A stretch of 64,000 bases of DNA from the NCBI RefSeq assembly GCF_014490785.1, contig NZ_CP051488.1, forward strand, positions 868,001 through 932,000, read 5' to 3'. Positions within the stretch are counted from its first letter, which is position 1. Each line of letters starts with the position of its first letter. The position numbers and the translations under genes were made by a program. The stretch is from Kosakonia sp. SMBL-WEM22. Lineage in GTDB: Bacteria; Pseudomonadota; Gammaproteobacteria; Enterobacterales; Enterobacteriaceae. The notes beneath the pieces are model-generated. The model saw only the letters and a program-made list of their open reading frames with translations, did no database searches and had not been told where the DNA came from. Positions 53,150-61,185 of this stretch are shown one piece after another.

Positions 53150-54706
53150 ATGCAACGTCGAGATTTCCTTAAATATTCCGCGCTCCTCGGGGCTGCCAGC
53201 GCGCTACCGCTCTGGAGCCGATCCCTCTTCGCCGCCACCCGCCCCACGTTACCCATTCCGCCGCTGCTTGCCCCGGATGCTGAGAGCCGTATTGTCTTAA
53301 CGGTGCAGGCGGGGGAGAGCCAGTTTGCGCAGAAAAGCGCGACAACCTGGGGTTATAACGGTGCGTTGCTGGGGCCAGCCATTCAGCTGCGCCAGGGAAA
53401 AGCGGTGACGGTGGATATCCGCAATCAGCTTGCAGAGGAGACCACCGTGCACTGGCACGGTCTCGAAGTGCCGGGCGAGGTCGACGGCGGGCCACAGGGC
53501 GTGATTAAGGCGGGCGACAACCGGTCGGTCACCTTCACGCCGACGCAGCAGGCCGCCACCTGCTGGTTCCACCCGCATCAGCATGGCAAAACCGGGCGTC
53601 AAGTGGCGATGGGGCTCGCCGGGCTGGTGCTGATAGAGGATGAGAACAGCCGCAAACTGCGCCTGCCCCAGCAGTGGGGCATTGATGATGTGCCGGTGAT
53701 TGTGCAGGACAAAAAATTTAACGCGCAGGGGCAGATTGATTACCAGCTCGATGTGATGAGCGCGGCGGTGGGCTGGTTTGGTGATACGCTGCTCGCCAAC
53801 GGCGCCGTCTACCCGCAGCATGCGGCCCCGCGCGGCTGGCTGCGTCTGCGCTTGCTCAATGGCTGCAACGCGCGCTCGCTCAATTTCGCTACCAGCGACC
53901 AGCGCCCACTCTATGTCATCGCCAGCGACGGCGGGCTGCTGAGTGAGCCGGTTAAGGTGACGGAGCTGCCGATGTTGATGGGCGAGCGATTCGAGGTGCT
54001 GGTGGATATCAGCGATGGTAAGGCTTTTGATCTGGTGACGCTGCCGGTTAAGCAGATGGGGATGACCGTCGCGCCGTTCGACCAGCCGGTGCCAGTGCTG
54101 CGTATTCAGCCGCTGCAGGTGACCGCCTCGGGCGATCTGCCAGATTCGCTCGCCACGCTGCCCGCACTACCTGCGCTTGAGGGCTTAACTCAGCGCACCT
54201 TGCAACTGTCGATGGATCCGATGCTCGATATGATGGGTATGCAGGCGCTGCAGCAGAAGTATGGCGATGGCGCGATGGCAGGCATGGGAATGCATCACGG
54301 CGATATGCACAGCATGCAGATGGATCATGGCCATAGGGATCACGGTGGCCAGGGCTTTGATTTCCACAATGCCAACCGGATTAACGGTAAAGCGTTTGAT
54401 ATGGTGACGCCGCAATTTGCGGTGCAAAAAGGGCAGTTTGAGCGCTGGGTCATCTCCGGGGAGGGGGACATGATGCTGCATCCGTTCCATATTCACGGTA
54501 CGCAGTTCCGCATCCTCTCCGAAAACGGCAAGCCGCCCGCGGCGCATCGCGCAGGCTGGAAAGATACGGTCAATGTGTATGGCGCGCGCAGTGAGGTGCT
54601 GGTGCGCTTTGATCATGCGGCAGCGAAAGAGTCTGCCTATATGGCGCACTGCCATCTTCTGGAGCATGAAGATACCGGCATGATGCTCGGCTTTACCGTT
54701 GCGTAA
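53150..54706 (+). CDS. cueO: Periplasmic multicopper oxidase CueO
   Basis: A 518-residue laccase-like cuprous oxidase (516 in E. coli) protecting the periplasm from copper. The twin-arginine signal RRDFLKYSALLGAASALP marks folded export. Copper sites are visible as HWHGLE, WFHPHQHGK, HPFHIHGTQF and AHCHLLEHEDTGMM. The methionine-rich loop over the active site (about 355-410) is rich in Met, His and Gly (GMGMHHGDMHSMQMDHGH). Copper induction via CueR is supported by the upstream promoter. Confidence 0.97.
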   Translation: MQRRDFLKYSALLGAASALPLWSRSLFAATRPTLPIPPLLAPDAESRIVLTVQAGESQFAQKSATTWGYNGALLGPAIQLRQGKAVTVDIRNQLAEETTVHWHGLEVPGEVDGGPQGVIKAGDNRSVTFTPTQQAATCWFHPHQHGKTGRQVAMGLAGLVLIEDENSRKLRLPQQWGIDDVPVIVQDKKFNAQGQIDYQLDVMSAAVGWFGDTLLANGAVYPQHAAPRGWLRLRLLNGCNARSLNFATSDQRPLYVIASDGGLLSEPVKVTELPMLMGERFEVLVDISDGKAFDLVTLPVKQMGMTVAPFDQPVPVLRIQPLQVTASGDLPDSLATLPALPALEGLTQRTLQLSMDPMLDMMGMQALQQKYGDGAMAGMGMHHGDMHSMQMDHGHRDHGGQGFDFHNANRINGKAFDMVTPQFAVQKGQFERWVISGEGDMMLHPFHIHGTQFRILSENGKPPAAHRAGWKDTVNVYGARSEVLVRFDHAAAKESAYMAHCHLLEHEDTGMMLGFTVA

Positions 54707-54723
54707 ACTGCGCGTGGCAAAAA

Positions 54724-54755
54724 TGCCTGATGGCGCTGCGCTTATCAGGCCTACG
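54724..54755 (-). repeat. REP element, inverted copy
   Basis: GCCTGATGGCG and CTTATCAGGCCTAC form the imperfect palindrome of enterobacterial REP sequences, in the opposite orientation to the two copies downstream. Confidence 0.8.
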
Positions 54756-54780
54756 GTTCAGTGGTCGTTTTCCGGGTTTT

Positions 54781-54813
54781 GTAGGCCGGATAAGGCGTCA
54801 GCCGCCATCCGGC
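54781..54813 (+). repeat. REP element, copy 2
   Basis: GTAGGCCGGATAAGGCGTC followed by AGCCGCCATCCGGC is a classic REP palindrome. It differs from the third copy at a single position. Confidence 0.88.
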
Positions 54814-54836
54814 GATACGTTCCGATTTGACAATAA

Positions 54837-54872
54837 AAAGCCCGGCTGCGTTATGCATACCGGGCTTTGTTT
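54837..54872. terminator. Bidirectional terminator between cueO and gcd
   Basis: AAAGCCCGG and CCGGGCTTT form a 9-bp stem with a 14-nt loop between the convergent genes. Downstream on the plus strand is TGTTTT; on the minus strand the stem is followed by TTATTG. Confidence 0.75.
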
Positions 54873-54873
54873 T

Positions 54874-54906
54874 GTAGGCCGGATAAGGCGTTAGCCGCCA
54901 TCCGGC
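54874..54906 (+). repeat. REP element, copy 3
   Basis: A direct repeat of copy 2 (GTAGGCCGGATAAGGCGTT then AGCCGCCATCCGGC), ending 19 nt before the gcd stop. With the two other copies and the terminator it makes a BIME-like cluster. Confidence 0.88.
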
Positions 54907-54925
54907 AATAGAGCAGAGTGCTTAA

Positions 54926-57316
54926 TTACTTCGCGTCATCCGGCAGAGCAAACGCCACGATGTAATCGCCCATCTTAGTACCGAACGAACCGTGACCGCC
55001 TGCGGAGATGACAACGTACTGCTTGCCATTCACTTCATAGGTCATCGGCGTTGCCTGACCACCTGCTGGCAGACGACCTTCCCACAGTTTGTCACCGTTG
55101 GTCATGTTGTACGCGCGCAGGTAGTTATCCGCTGTACCGGCGATAAACAGCACATTACCGGCAGTAGAGATCGGGCCGCCAAGCATCGGCATACCAAGGG
55201 TAAACGGCACTTTAATCGGCATCGGGAACGGCAGGCTATCCTGCGGCGTACCGATACGTTTTTTCCATGCTACCTGGTTGGTTTTCAGATCCAGCGCAGA
55301 GATATAACCCCATGCTGGCTGTTTGCACGGCAGGCCAAACGGCGAGAGGAACGGGTTCAGCGTCACGCCAAACGGCACGCCATACTGCGGCTGAATACCG
55401 GATTCTGAACCGGTACCTTTCGCATCTTTCGGCGGCTCCATTGGGTTGTTTGGACCACGCGGGATCAGCTTCGAGACAAACGGCAGCGCCATCGGGTTGG
55501 CAATCGCCACCTGGCGGTTTGGATCGACGGAGATACCGCCCCACTCAAACATGCCGAGGTTACCCGGGAAGACCAGCGTACCCTGCTCAGAAGGCGGGGT
55601 GAAAATGCCTTCATAACGCATCTGGTGGAACATCACGCGGCACACCAGTTGGTCGAACATGGTGGCGCCCCACATATCCGCGCCGCTCAGATCTCTCTTC
55701 GGACGGAAGCTCAGATCGGAGAAGGGTTGGGTTTTGGTGACGTAATCGCCTTTCGCTGCGCCCTGCGGAACCGGTTTTTCCGGTGCCGGCACAACCAGCT
55801 CGCCATTACGACGATCCAGTACGAAAATGTTACCGGTTTTCGCCGGCGCATAAATCACCGGCACTTTCTTACCTTTTACATCGATATCCGCCAGCGTTGG
55901 CTGGGAAGGCATATCCATATCCCACAGATCGTGGTGTACGGTCTGATAGCTCCACACCAGCTTACCGGTGGTGGCGTTCAGCGCAACAATGGAACTGGCG
56001 TAACGCTCCTGCTCCGGCGTACGGTTACCGCCCCAGATATCTGGCGTGGTCACGCCCATCGGCAGGTAGACCATATCCAGCTTGGCGTCATAGGCCGCAG
56101 GTGCCCAGGAGTTCGGCGAGTTAAGGGTGAAGTGGTGTTCATCCGCCGGGATCGCATTCGGATCTTTCGCGCCCGGATCAAAGGCCCACAGCAGCTTACC
56201 GGTATTGATATCGAAACCACGAATCACACCAGACGGCTCACGGGTGGAGAAGTTATCCGTTACCGCACCGGCAATGATAATCACTTTATCGGTGACAATC
56301 GGCGGTGAAGTCGGCTCATACATCCCCGGCGTGGTGACCGGCATGTTGGTCTGCAGGTTGAGGATACCTTTGTTCGCAAAGGAGTCACACAGCTTGCCGT
56401 TGTCAGCATTTACCGCGAACAGGCGACCGTCGTTGACCGGCAGAATAATGCGGCGCGGGCAGTTAGCCACCACGTCCGGGCTGGCATTTTCCGCCGTCGC
56501 TTCGTGGTAAGAGACACCGCGGCACGTTACGTGCTGGAAGGACGGGTCCGCATTTAGCTGCGGATCGAAGTGCCACTTCTCTTTACCGCTTGCCGCATCA
56601 AGTGCGAACAGACGCTGGTGCGCGGTGCAGAGGAACAGCGTGTCGCCCACTTTAATCGGCGTCACTTCGTTGGTGATTTCACCCGGATCGTTCGGCAGCT
56701 TCAGGTCACCGGTGCGGAATACCCAGGCTTCCTTCAGGTTTTTCACGTTATCCGCGTTAATCTGCTTCAGCGGGGAGTAACGCTGGCCTTCCTGGTTACG
56801 GCCATAAGCCGGCCAGTCGCTATCGGCAACGTTGGAGATCGGAGCAGCAGGCGTAGCATCGGCGCTCAGGGTGCCGTTGATCTCCTGCGGGTCATTAAAG
56901 CCGGCCCAGGTCAGGATGCCGCCGCTGATCAGCAGTACCGCTAACAGTGCAGCAACCGCGCCGCGGGCAGGAACGATCAGGCGACGCCAGACGAAAGGCA
57001 GAATCAGCCAGATACCGAAGAAGACGAGGATATCGCTACGCGGTGTCAGCGCCCAGAAGTCGAAGCCGACTTCCCAAACGCCCCACAGCATGGTGGCCAG
57101 CAGCAGGGCCGCGTAAAGCCAGAGCGCGGAACGCTTCTCTTTCCATAGCAGCCAGGTTACGCCAAGCATCACCAAACCAGCGATGGGGTAGTACCAGGAG
57201 CCGCCGATGGAGACCAGCCAGACACCACCGATTAAAAGATACAGCCCGCAGAAGGCTGCAAAGATCGTCGTCAGCATAATCAATAGCCGCGACCGTTGCG
57301 ATTTTGTTTCTGCCAT
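54926..57316 (-). CDS. gcd: PQQ-dependent membrane glucose dehydrogenase Gcd
   Basis: A 796-residue quinoprotein, the E. coli length, oxidising glucose to gluconolactone on the periplasmic face and passing electrons to ubiquinone. Five transmembrane helices (about residues 8-140) precede an eight-bladed PQQ propeller (WPAYGRNQEGQRYSPL, CRGVSYHE, VHHDLWDMDMPSQP, SAGGHGSFGTKMGDY). I chose ATG 57316 (MAETKSQRSRLL), aligning with the K-12 N-terminus; ATG 57331 (MSIPF) is possible and neither has a good ribosome binding site. No pqq genes are in this window. Confidence 0.94.
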   Translation of the reverse strand: MAETKSQRSRLLIMLTTIFAAFCGLYLLIGGVWLVSIGGSWYYPIAGLVMLGVTWLLWKEKRSALWLYAALLLATMLWGVWEVGFDFWALTPRSDILVFFGIWLILPFVWRRLIVPARGAVAALLAVLLISGGILTWAGFNDPQEINGTLSADATPAAPISNVADSDWPAYGRNQEGQRYSPLKQINADNVKNLKEAWVFRTGDLKLPNDPGEITNEVTPIKVGDTLFLCTAHQRLFALDAASGKEKWHFDPQLNADPSFQHVTCRGVSYHEATAENASPDVVANCPRRIILPVNDGRLFAVNADNGKLCDSFANKGILNLQTNMPVTTPGMYEPTSPPIVTDKVIIIAGAVTDNFSTREPSGVIRGFDINTGKLLWAFDPGAKDPNAIPADEHHFTLNSPNSWAPAAYDAKLDMVYLPMGVTTPDIWGGNRTPEQERYASSIVALNATTGKLVWSYQTVHHDLWDMDMPSQPTLADIDVKGKKVPVIYAPAKTGNIFVLDRRNGELVVPAPEKPVPQGAAKGDYVTKTQPFSDLSFRPKRDLSGADMWGATMFDQLVCRVMFHQMRYEGIFTPPSEQGTLVFPGNLGMFEWGGISVDPNRQVAIANPMALPFVSKLIPRGPNNPMEPPKDAKGTGSESGIQPQYGVPFGVTLNPFLSPFGLPCKQPAWGYISALDLKTNQVAWKKRIGTPQDSLPFPMPIKVPFTLGMPMLGGPISTAGNVLFIAGTADNYLRAYNMTNGDKLWEGRLPAGGQATPMTYEVNGKQYVVISAGGHGSFGTKMGDYIVAFALPDDAK

Positions 57317-57359
57317 AAAAGGAATACTCATCAGTTTGTTAAATTTTTGATAGCAACTA

Positions 57360-57365
57360 ATTATA
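57360..57365 (-). promoter_or_regulatory. gcd -10 element
   Basis: The minus strand reads a perfect TATAAT, about 44 nt upstream of the gcd ATG. The region where its -35 should be (57383-57388) lies inside the CRP site, consistent with CRP repression. Confidence 0.6.
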
Positions 57366-57377
57366 GGTGTTAACAAG

Positions 57378-57393
57378 TGTGATCGTCATCACA
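57378..57393. promoter_or_regulatory. Perfect CRP site between gcd and hpt
   Basis: TGTGATCGTCATCACA is a perfect TGTGA-N6-TCACA. It overlaps the -35 region of the gcd promoter and lies about 66 bp upstream of the predicted hpt start. E. coli hpt and gcd are known to be oppositely affected by cAMP-CRP. Confidence 0.85.
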
Positions 57394-57435
57394 AATCGAG
57401 CTTTCTCGATGCATGACCACCTCAATTGGTTTTGC

Positions 57436-57444
57436 TGGTATACT
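57436..57444 (+). promoter_or_regulatory. hpt promoter, extended -10
   Basis: TGGTATACT combines a TGn extension with the -10 TATACT; no good -35 is present 17 bp upstream, which fits dependence on the CRP site. Confidence 0.6.
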
Positions 57445-57521
57445 TCACGGCTTGCGTTTCAATCACCGGTTTTAGCGATTGGTGTTGAATTATTTGCTTC
57501 TAAATCATATGGTTAGTTAAT

Positions 57522-58058
57522 ATGAAACATAAAGTTGAAGTGATGATCCCGGAAGCGGAGATCAAAGCACGCGTCGCCGAACTGGGTCGTCAAATCACTG
57601 AACGTTACAAAGATAGCGGCAGCGAGATGGTGCTGGTGGGGCTGCTGCGCGGCTCATTTATGTTTATGGCCGATCTCTGCCGTGAAGTGCAGGTTTCCCA
57701 TGAAGTCGATTTTATGACCGCCTCAAGCTACGGCAGCGGCATGTCATCGACCCGCGATGTAAAAATCCTCAAAGATCTGGATGAAGATATTCGCGGCAAA
57801 GATGTACTGATTGTTGAAGACATTATCGATTCTGGCAACACGCTGTCGAAAGTGCGCGAGATCCTGCGCCTGCGCGAACCGAAGTCGCTGGCGATCTGCA
57901 CCTTGCTGGATAAACCCTCCCGACGCGAAGTGGACGTGACCGTCGAGTATGTGGGGTTCTCGATTCCGGATGAGTTTGTGGTGGGCTACGGAATTGACTA
58001 CGCTCAGCGCTATCGCCATCTGCCCTATGTCGGCAAAGTGGTAATGCTGGACGAATAA
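57522..58058 (+). CDS. hpt: Hypoxanthine phosphoribosyltransferase Hpt
   Basis: A 178-residue purine salvage enzyme, the E. coli length, making IMP from hypoxanthine and PRPP. The PRPP-binding motif VLIVEDIIDSGNTLSKV is near residue 95 and the flexible loop TASSYGSGMSSTRD near 66. It is transcribed away from gcd and convergent with can. Confidence 0.97.
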   Translation: MKHKVEVMIPEAEIKARVAELGRQITERYKDSGSEMVLVGLLRGSFMFMADLCREVQVSHEVDFMTASSYGSGMSSTRDVKILKDLDEDIRGKDVLIVEDIIDSGNTLSKVREILRLREPKSLAICTLLDKPSRREVDVTVEYVGFSIPDEFVVGYGIDYAQRYRHLPYVGKVVMLDE

Positions 58059-58059
58059 A

Positions 58060-58087
58060 AAAATCGGGGCCGACGGCCCCGATTGTT
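58060..58087. terminator. Bidirectional terminator between hpt and can
   Basis: ATCGGGGCC and GGCCCCGAT form a perfect 9-bp stem with a 3-nt loop. The plus strand continues with TGTTATT; on the minus strand the stem runs into a TTTTTTT tract, so it serves can well. Confidence 0.85.
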
Positions 58088-58748
58088 ATTTGTGATTAAT
58101 GTGCTTCTGGCTGATGTTCTGCACACCTGTGCGGTAACGCTGTTCCAGCGTTTCGCGGTTGGTGGCAGTCACCTCCAGATCGCGCAGCAGGCCGTCATGG
58201 ATGCCGTAAGCCCAGCCGTGAATTGTCACGTTCTGGCCGCGTTTCCAGGCGGATTGCATAATCGTTGAGTGGCCAAGGTTATAAACCTGCTCCATCACGT
58301 TCAGTTCACACAGCGTATCGAGACGACGTTCTGGCGGCATTTCGCCGAGCAGCGAGCTATGTTTAAACCAGATGTCGCGAATGTGCAGCAGCCAGTTGTT
58401 GATAAGACCCAGTTCCGGGTTTTCAACCGCTGCCTGAACGCCGCCGCAGCCGTAGTGGCCGCAGATGATGATGTGTTCAACTTCCAGCACATCAACGGCG
58501 TATTGCACAACGGAGAGGCAGTTTAAGTCGGTATGGATGACCAGGTTGGCCACGTTACGGTGAACAAACAGCTCGCCGGGTTCAAGGCCGGTCAGGCGCT
58601 CAGCCGGAACGCGTGAGTCTGAACAGCCAATCCACAGAAAGCGCGGCTTTTGTGCCTGCGCCAGCGTTTCAAAAAATCCTGGATCTTCCTCGACCAGCAT
58701 TTTTGACCATAGTGCGTTGTTGCTGATGAGTGTATCTATGTCTTTCAT
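58086..58748 (-). CDS. can: Beta-class carbonic anhydrase Can
   Basis: A 220-residue zinc enzyme, the E. coli length, hydrating CO2 to supply bicarbonate for carboxylases. Ligands are C42 and D44 (GCSDSRVPAE) with H98 and C101 (CGHYGCGG). ATG 58748 gives the conserved MKDIDTLISNN. The gene was formerly yadF. Confidence 0.97.
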   Translation of the reverse strand: MKDIDTLISNNALWSKMLVEEDPGFFETLAQAQKPRFLWIGCSDSRVPAERLTGLEPGELFVHRNVANLVIHTDLNCLSVVQYAVDVLEVEHIIICGHYGCGGVQAAVENPELGLINNWLLHIRDIWFKHSSLLGEMPPERRLDTLCELNVMEQVYNLGHSTIMQSAWKRGQNVTIHGWAYGIHDGLLRDLEVTATNRETLEQRYRTGVQNISQKHINHK

Positions 58749-58855
58749 AGCGCTTTGCGACCTGTAAGCAAAATGAGTGCGAGGCCTAATATAGGTCAAC
58801 TCTTTCTCTTTTAAAACCACACATCGAGTGTAAGAAAATAGGTAAGTGATAATTC

Positions 58856-59782
58856 ATGACCATTGCACTGGAGCTTGAGCAGCTTAAAAAAACCTATCCC
58901 GGCGGCGTCCAGGCGCTGCGCGGAATCGATCTGCAAGTCGAGGCGGGAGACTTCTACGCCCTGCTTGGGCCGAACGGCGCAGGCAAATCGACCACCATCG
59001 GCATTATCAGCTCGCTGGTGAATAAAACCTCTGGCCGGGTCAGCGTCTTTGGCTATGACCTGGAAAAAGATGTGGTGAACGCCAAACGCCAGCTAGGGCT
59101 GGTGCCACAGGAGTTCAACTTCAACCCATTTGAGACCGTACAGCAGATTGTCGTTAACCAGGCGGGCTACTACGGTGTTGATCGCAAAGATGCTTTAGTG
59201 CGCAGCGAAAAGTACCTTAATCAACTCGATTTGTGGGGAAAACGCAATGAGCGTGCGCGCATGTTATCCGGTGGGATGAAGCGCCGTCTGATGATCGCCC
59301 GCGCGCTAATGCATGAGCCAAAACTGCTGATCCTCGATGAGCCAACGGCGGGCGTCGACATTGAACTGCGCCGCTCAATGTGGGGCTTTTTGAAGGATCT
59401 CAACGACAAAGGCACCACCATTATTCTCACCACTCACTATCTGGAAGAGGCTGAGATGCTGTGCCGCAATATCGGCATCATCCAACATGGCGAACTGGTG
59501 GAGAACACCTCGATGAAGTCGCTGCTCTCCAAGCTCAAATCGGAGACCTTTATCCTCGATTTGGCGGCGAAAAGCGCGCTGCCGAAGCTGGAAGGGTATC
59601 AATATCGCCTGGTGGATACATCAACGCTTGAAGTCGAAGTGTTGCGCGAGCAGGGGATCAACAGCGTCTTTAGCCAGCTAAGCGCGCAGGGGATCCAGGT
59701 ATTAAGTATGCGTAACAAAGCCAACCGCCTCGAAGAGCTGTTCGTTACGTTGGTGCATGACAGGAAAGGAGAGGGCGCATGA
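58856..59782 (+). CDS. yadG: ABC transporter ATP-binding protein YadG
   Basis: A 308-residue ABC-2 type ATPase, the E. coli length. Walker A GPNGAGKSTT is near residue 40, the signature LSGGMKRR near 138 and Walker B LLILDEPTAGVD near 157. It pairs with the permease YadH, whose start overlaps its stop by 4 nt. Substrate unknown; the family exports drugs or envelope components. Confidence 0.95.
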   Translation: MTIALELEQLKKTYPGGVQALRGIDLQVEAGDFYALLGPNGAGKSTTIGIISSLVNKTSGRVSVFGYDLEKDVVNAKRQLGLVPQEFNFNPFETVQQIVVNQAGYYGVDRKDALVRSEKYLNQLDLWGKRNERARMLSGGMKRRLMIARALMHEPKLLILDEPTAGVDIELRRSMWGFLKDLNDKGTTIILTTHYLEEAEMLCRNIGIIQHGELVENTSMKSLLSKLKSETFILDLAAKSALPKLEGYQYRLVDTSTLEVEVLREQGINSVFSQLSAQGIQVLSMRNKANRLEELFVTLVHDRKGEGA

Positions 59783-60549
59783 TGCAGCTTTATTGGGTGG
59801 CGCTGAAGAGTATCTGGTACAAAGAGATCCAGCGTTTTATGCGTATCTGGGTGCAGACACTGGTGCCGCCGGTGATCACCATGACCCTCTACTTTATTAT
59901 TTTCGGCAACCTGATCGGCTCGCGTATCGGTGAAATGCACGGCTTCACCTATATGCAGTTTATCGTCCCGGGGCTGATCATGATGGCGGTGATCACCAAC
60001 GGCTATGCCAACGTCGCCTCCTCCTTTTTTAGCGCCAAGTTCCAGCGCAACATTGAGGAGCTGCTGGTGGCACCGGTACCGACGCATGTGATCATTGTCG
60101 GCTATGTCGGCGGCGGCGTGGCGCGTGGGCTCTGCGTTGGCGTGCTGGTCACGGCGGTATCGCTCTTCTTCGTGCCTTTCCAGGTCCACTCATGGCTGTT
60201 TGTCGGGCTGACGCTGCTGCTCACCGCGGTGCTCTTCTCGCTGGCCGGCCTGCTGAATGCGGTGTTTGCCAAAACCTTTGACGATATCAGCCTGATCCCG
60301 ACCTTTGTGTTGACCCCGCTGACCTATCTGGGCGGCGTCTTCTACTCCCTGACGCTGCTGCCGCCGTTCTGGCAGGCGCTGTCGCACCTGAACCCGATCG
60401 TCTATATGATCAGCGGCTTCCGCTTCGGCTTCCTCGGGATTAGCGATGTCCCGCTGGTCACCACGGTCGGTGTGCTGGTGGTCTTTATCCTCGGCTTCTA
60501 TCTGACCTGCTGGTATTTGATTCAGCGTGGGCGCGGGCTGCGTAGCTAA
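59779..60549 (+). CDS. yadH: ABC-2 type permease YadH
   Basis: A 256-residue integral membrane protein, the E. coli length, with six hydrophobic helices and the ABC-2 signature region LTYLGGVFYSLTLLPPFWQALSHLNP split around residue 180-200 in the family manner. It forms the channel for YadG. The start overlaps the yadG stop (ATGA). The next gene is convergent. Confidence 0.94.
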   Translation: MMQLYWVALKSIWYKEIQRFMRIWVQTLVPPVITMTLYFIIFGNLIGSRIGEMHGFTYMQFIVPGLIMMAVITNGYANVASSFFSAKFQRNIEELLVAPVPTHVIIVGYVGGGVARGLCVGVLVTAVSLFFVPFQVHSWLFVGLTLLLTAVLFSLAGLLNAVFAKTFDDISLIPTFVLTPLTYLGGVFYSLTLLPPFWQALSHLNPIVYMISGFRFGFLGISDVPLVTTVGVLVVFILGFYLTCWYLIQRGRGLRS

Positions 60550-60591
60550 CGGCGCTAACGGTATCCGGCAATTTTTAGCATTGCCTTAAAA

Positions 60592-60623
60592 AACAATAAG
60601 ATCGCTCTGGCGATCTTATTGTT
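60592..60623 (-). terminator. Terminator of the small secreted protein gene
   Basis: AACAATAAGATCGC and GCGATCTTATTGTT make a perfect 14-bp stem with a 4-nt loop. A T tract follows on the minus strand (TGTTTTTTAAG), so it mainly terminates the minus-strand gene. Confidence 0.88.
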
Positions 60624-60638
60624 ATGCATGACCAGCAA

Positions 60639-60968
60639 TTAATCGTGTTTTAAAGACATTCTTATTTGATCGCCCGTTTCTAATCGGTAATCGCAATAAG
60701 TGAGTCCATTGTTTCGTGTGGGCTGATTCATCGCATTTAAGAGCTCTTTCACTTTGCTGCCTATGATGGCCATCGGGTCGAATCCTTTCCATTTACAGTT
60801 AGTGGCGGATGGCGAGCAATACACCATGCTTGAAATCCCATCGCTGTCCGTTTCCACGCCCGTTGACGTTATGCTCCCTTTTGCCGGGCATTGAGCCGCA
60901 AAAGCCGCGCCTGAAACGGAAGAGAAACCTAAAAGCAGAGCGAGAATAGTTGCTTTATCCATGTTCAT
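60639..60968 (-). CDS. Small exported protein, possibly DUF3757-like
   Basis: A 109-residue protein with a signal peptide (cleavage probably after AAFAA, residue 25) and four cysteines in the mature part (QCPAKG, YCSPS, NCKWKG, YCDYRL), so it is likely disulphide-bonded in the periplasm or secreted. The W-G...C-Y spacing near the end recalls DUF3757, a tentative assignment. AAGGAA precedes the first ATG; a second ATG lies two codons in. E. coli K-12 has yadI here instead. Function unknown. Confidence 0.72.
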   Translation of the reverse strand: MNMDKATILALLLGFSSVSGAAFAAQCPAKGSITSTGVETDSDGISSMVYCSPSATNCKWKGFDPMAIIGSKVKELLNAMNQPTRNNGLTYCDYRLETGDQIRMSLKHD

Positions 60969-61185
60969 GATGTTTCCTTAGTCCATTATTAAGGTGCAAT
61001 TGCACAATTAAAATACACCCGGGAAATGAAAAGAAAAATTTGAACAGATGATGAGCATTCCACGCCAGACGTCACCTGTTCAGGGAAGCAATCCGCCGAG
61101 TTAGCCCACTTTTTAACCTAAACAAAGCCATTAAAATCCTCAGGTTTTGTTACAATCACGCCACTTTCCTAACGCGGTTCGTCTC

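Noticed and set aside
54926..57376. Longer Gcd start giving 816 residues
   Set aside because: The added residues overlap the gcd promoter -10 region and have no counterpart in E. coli Gcd.
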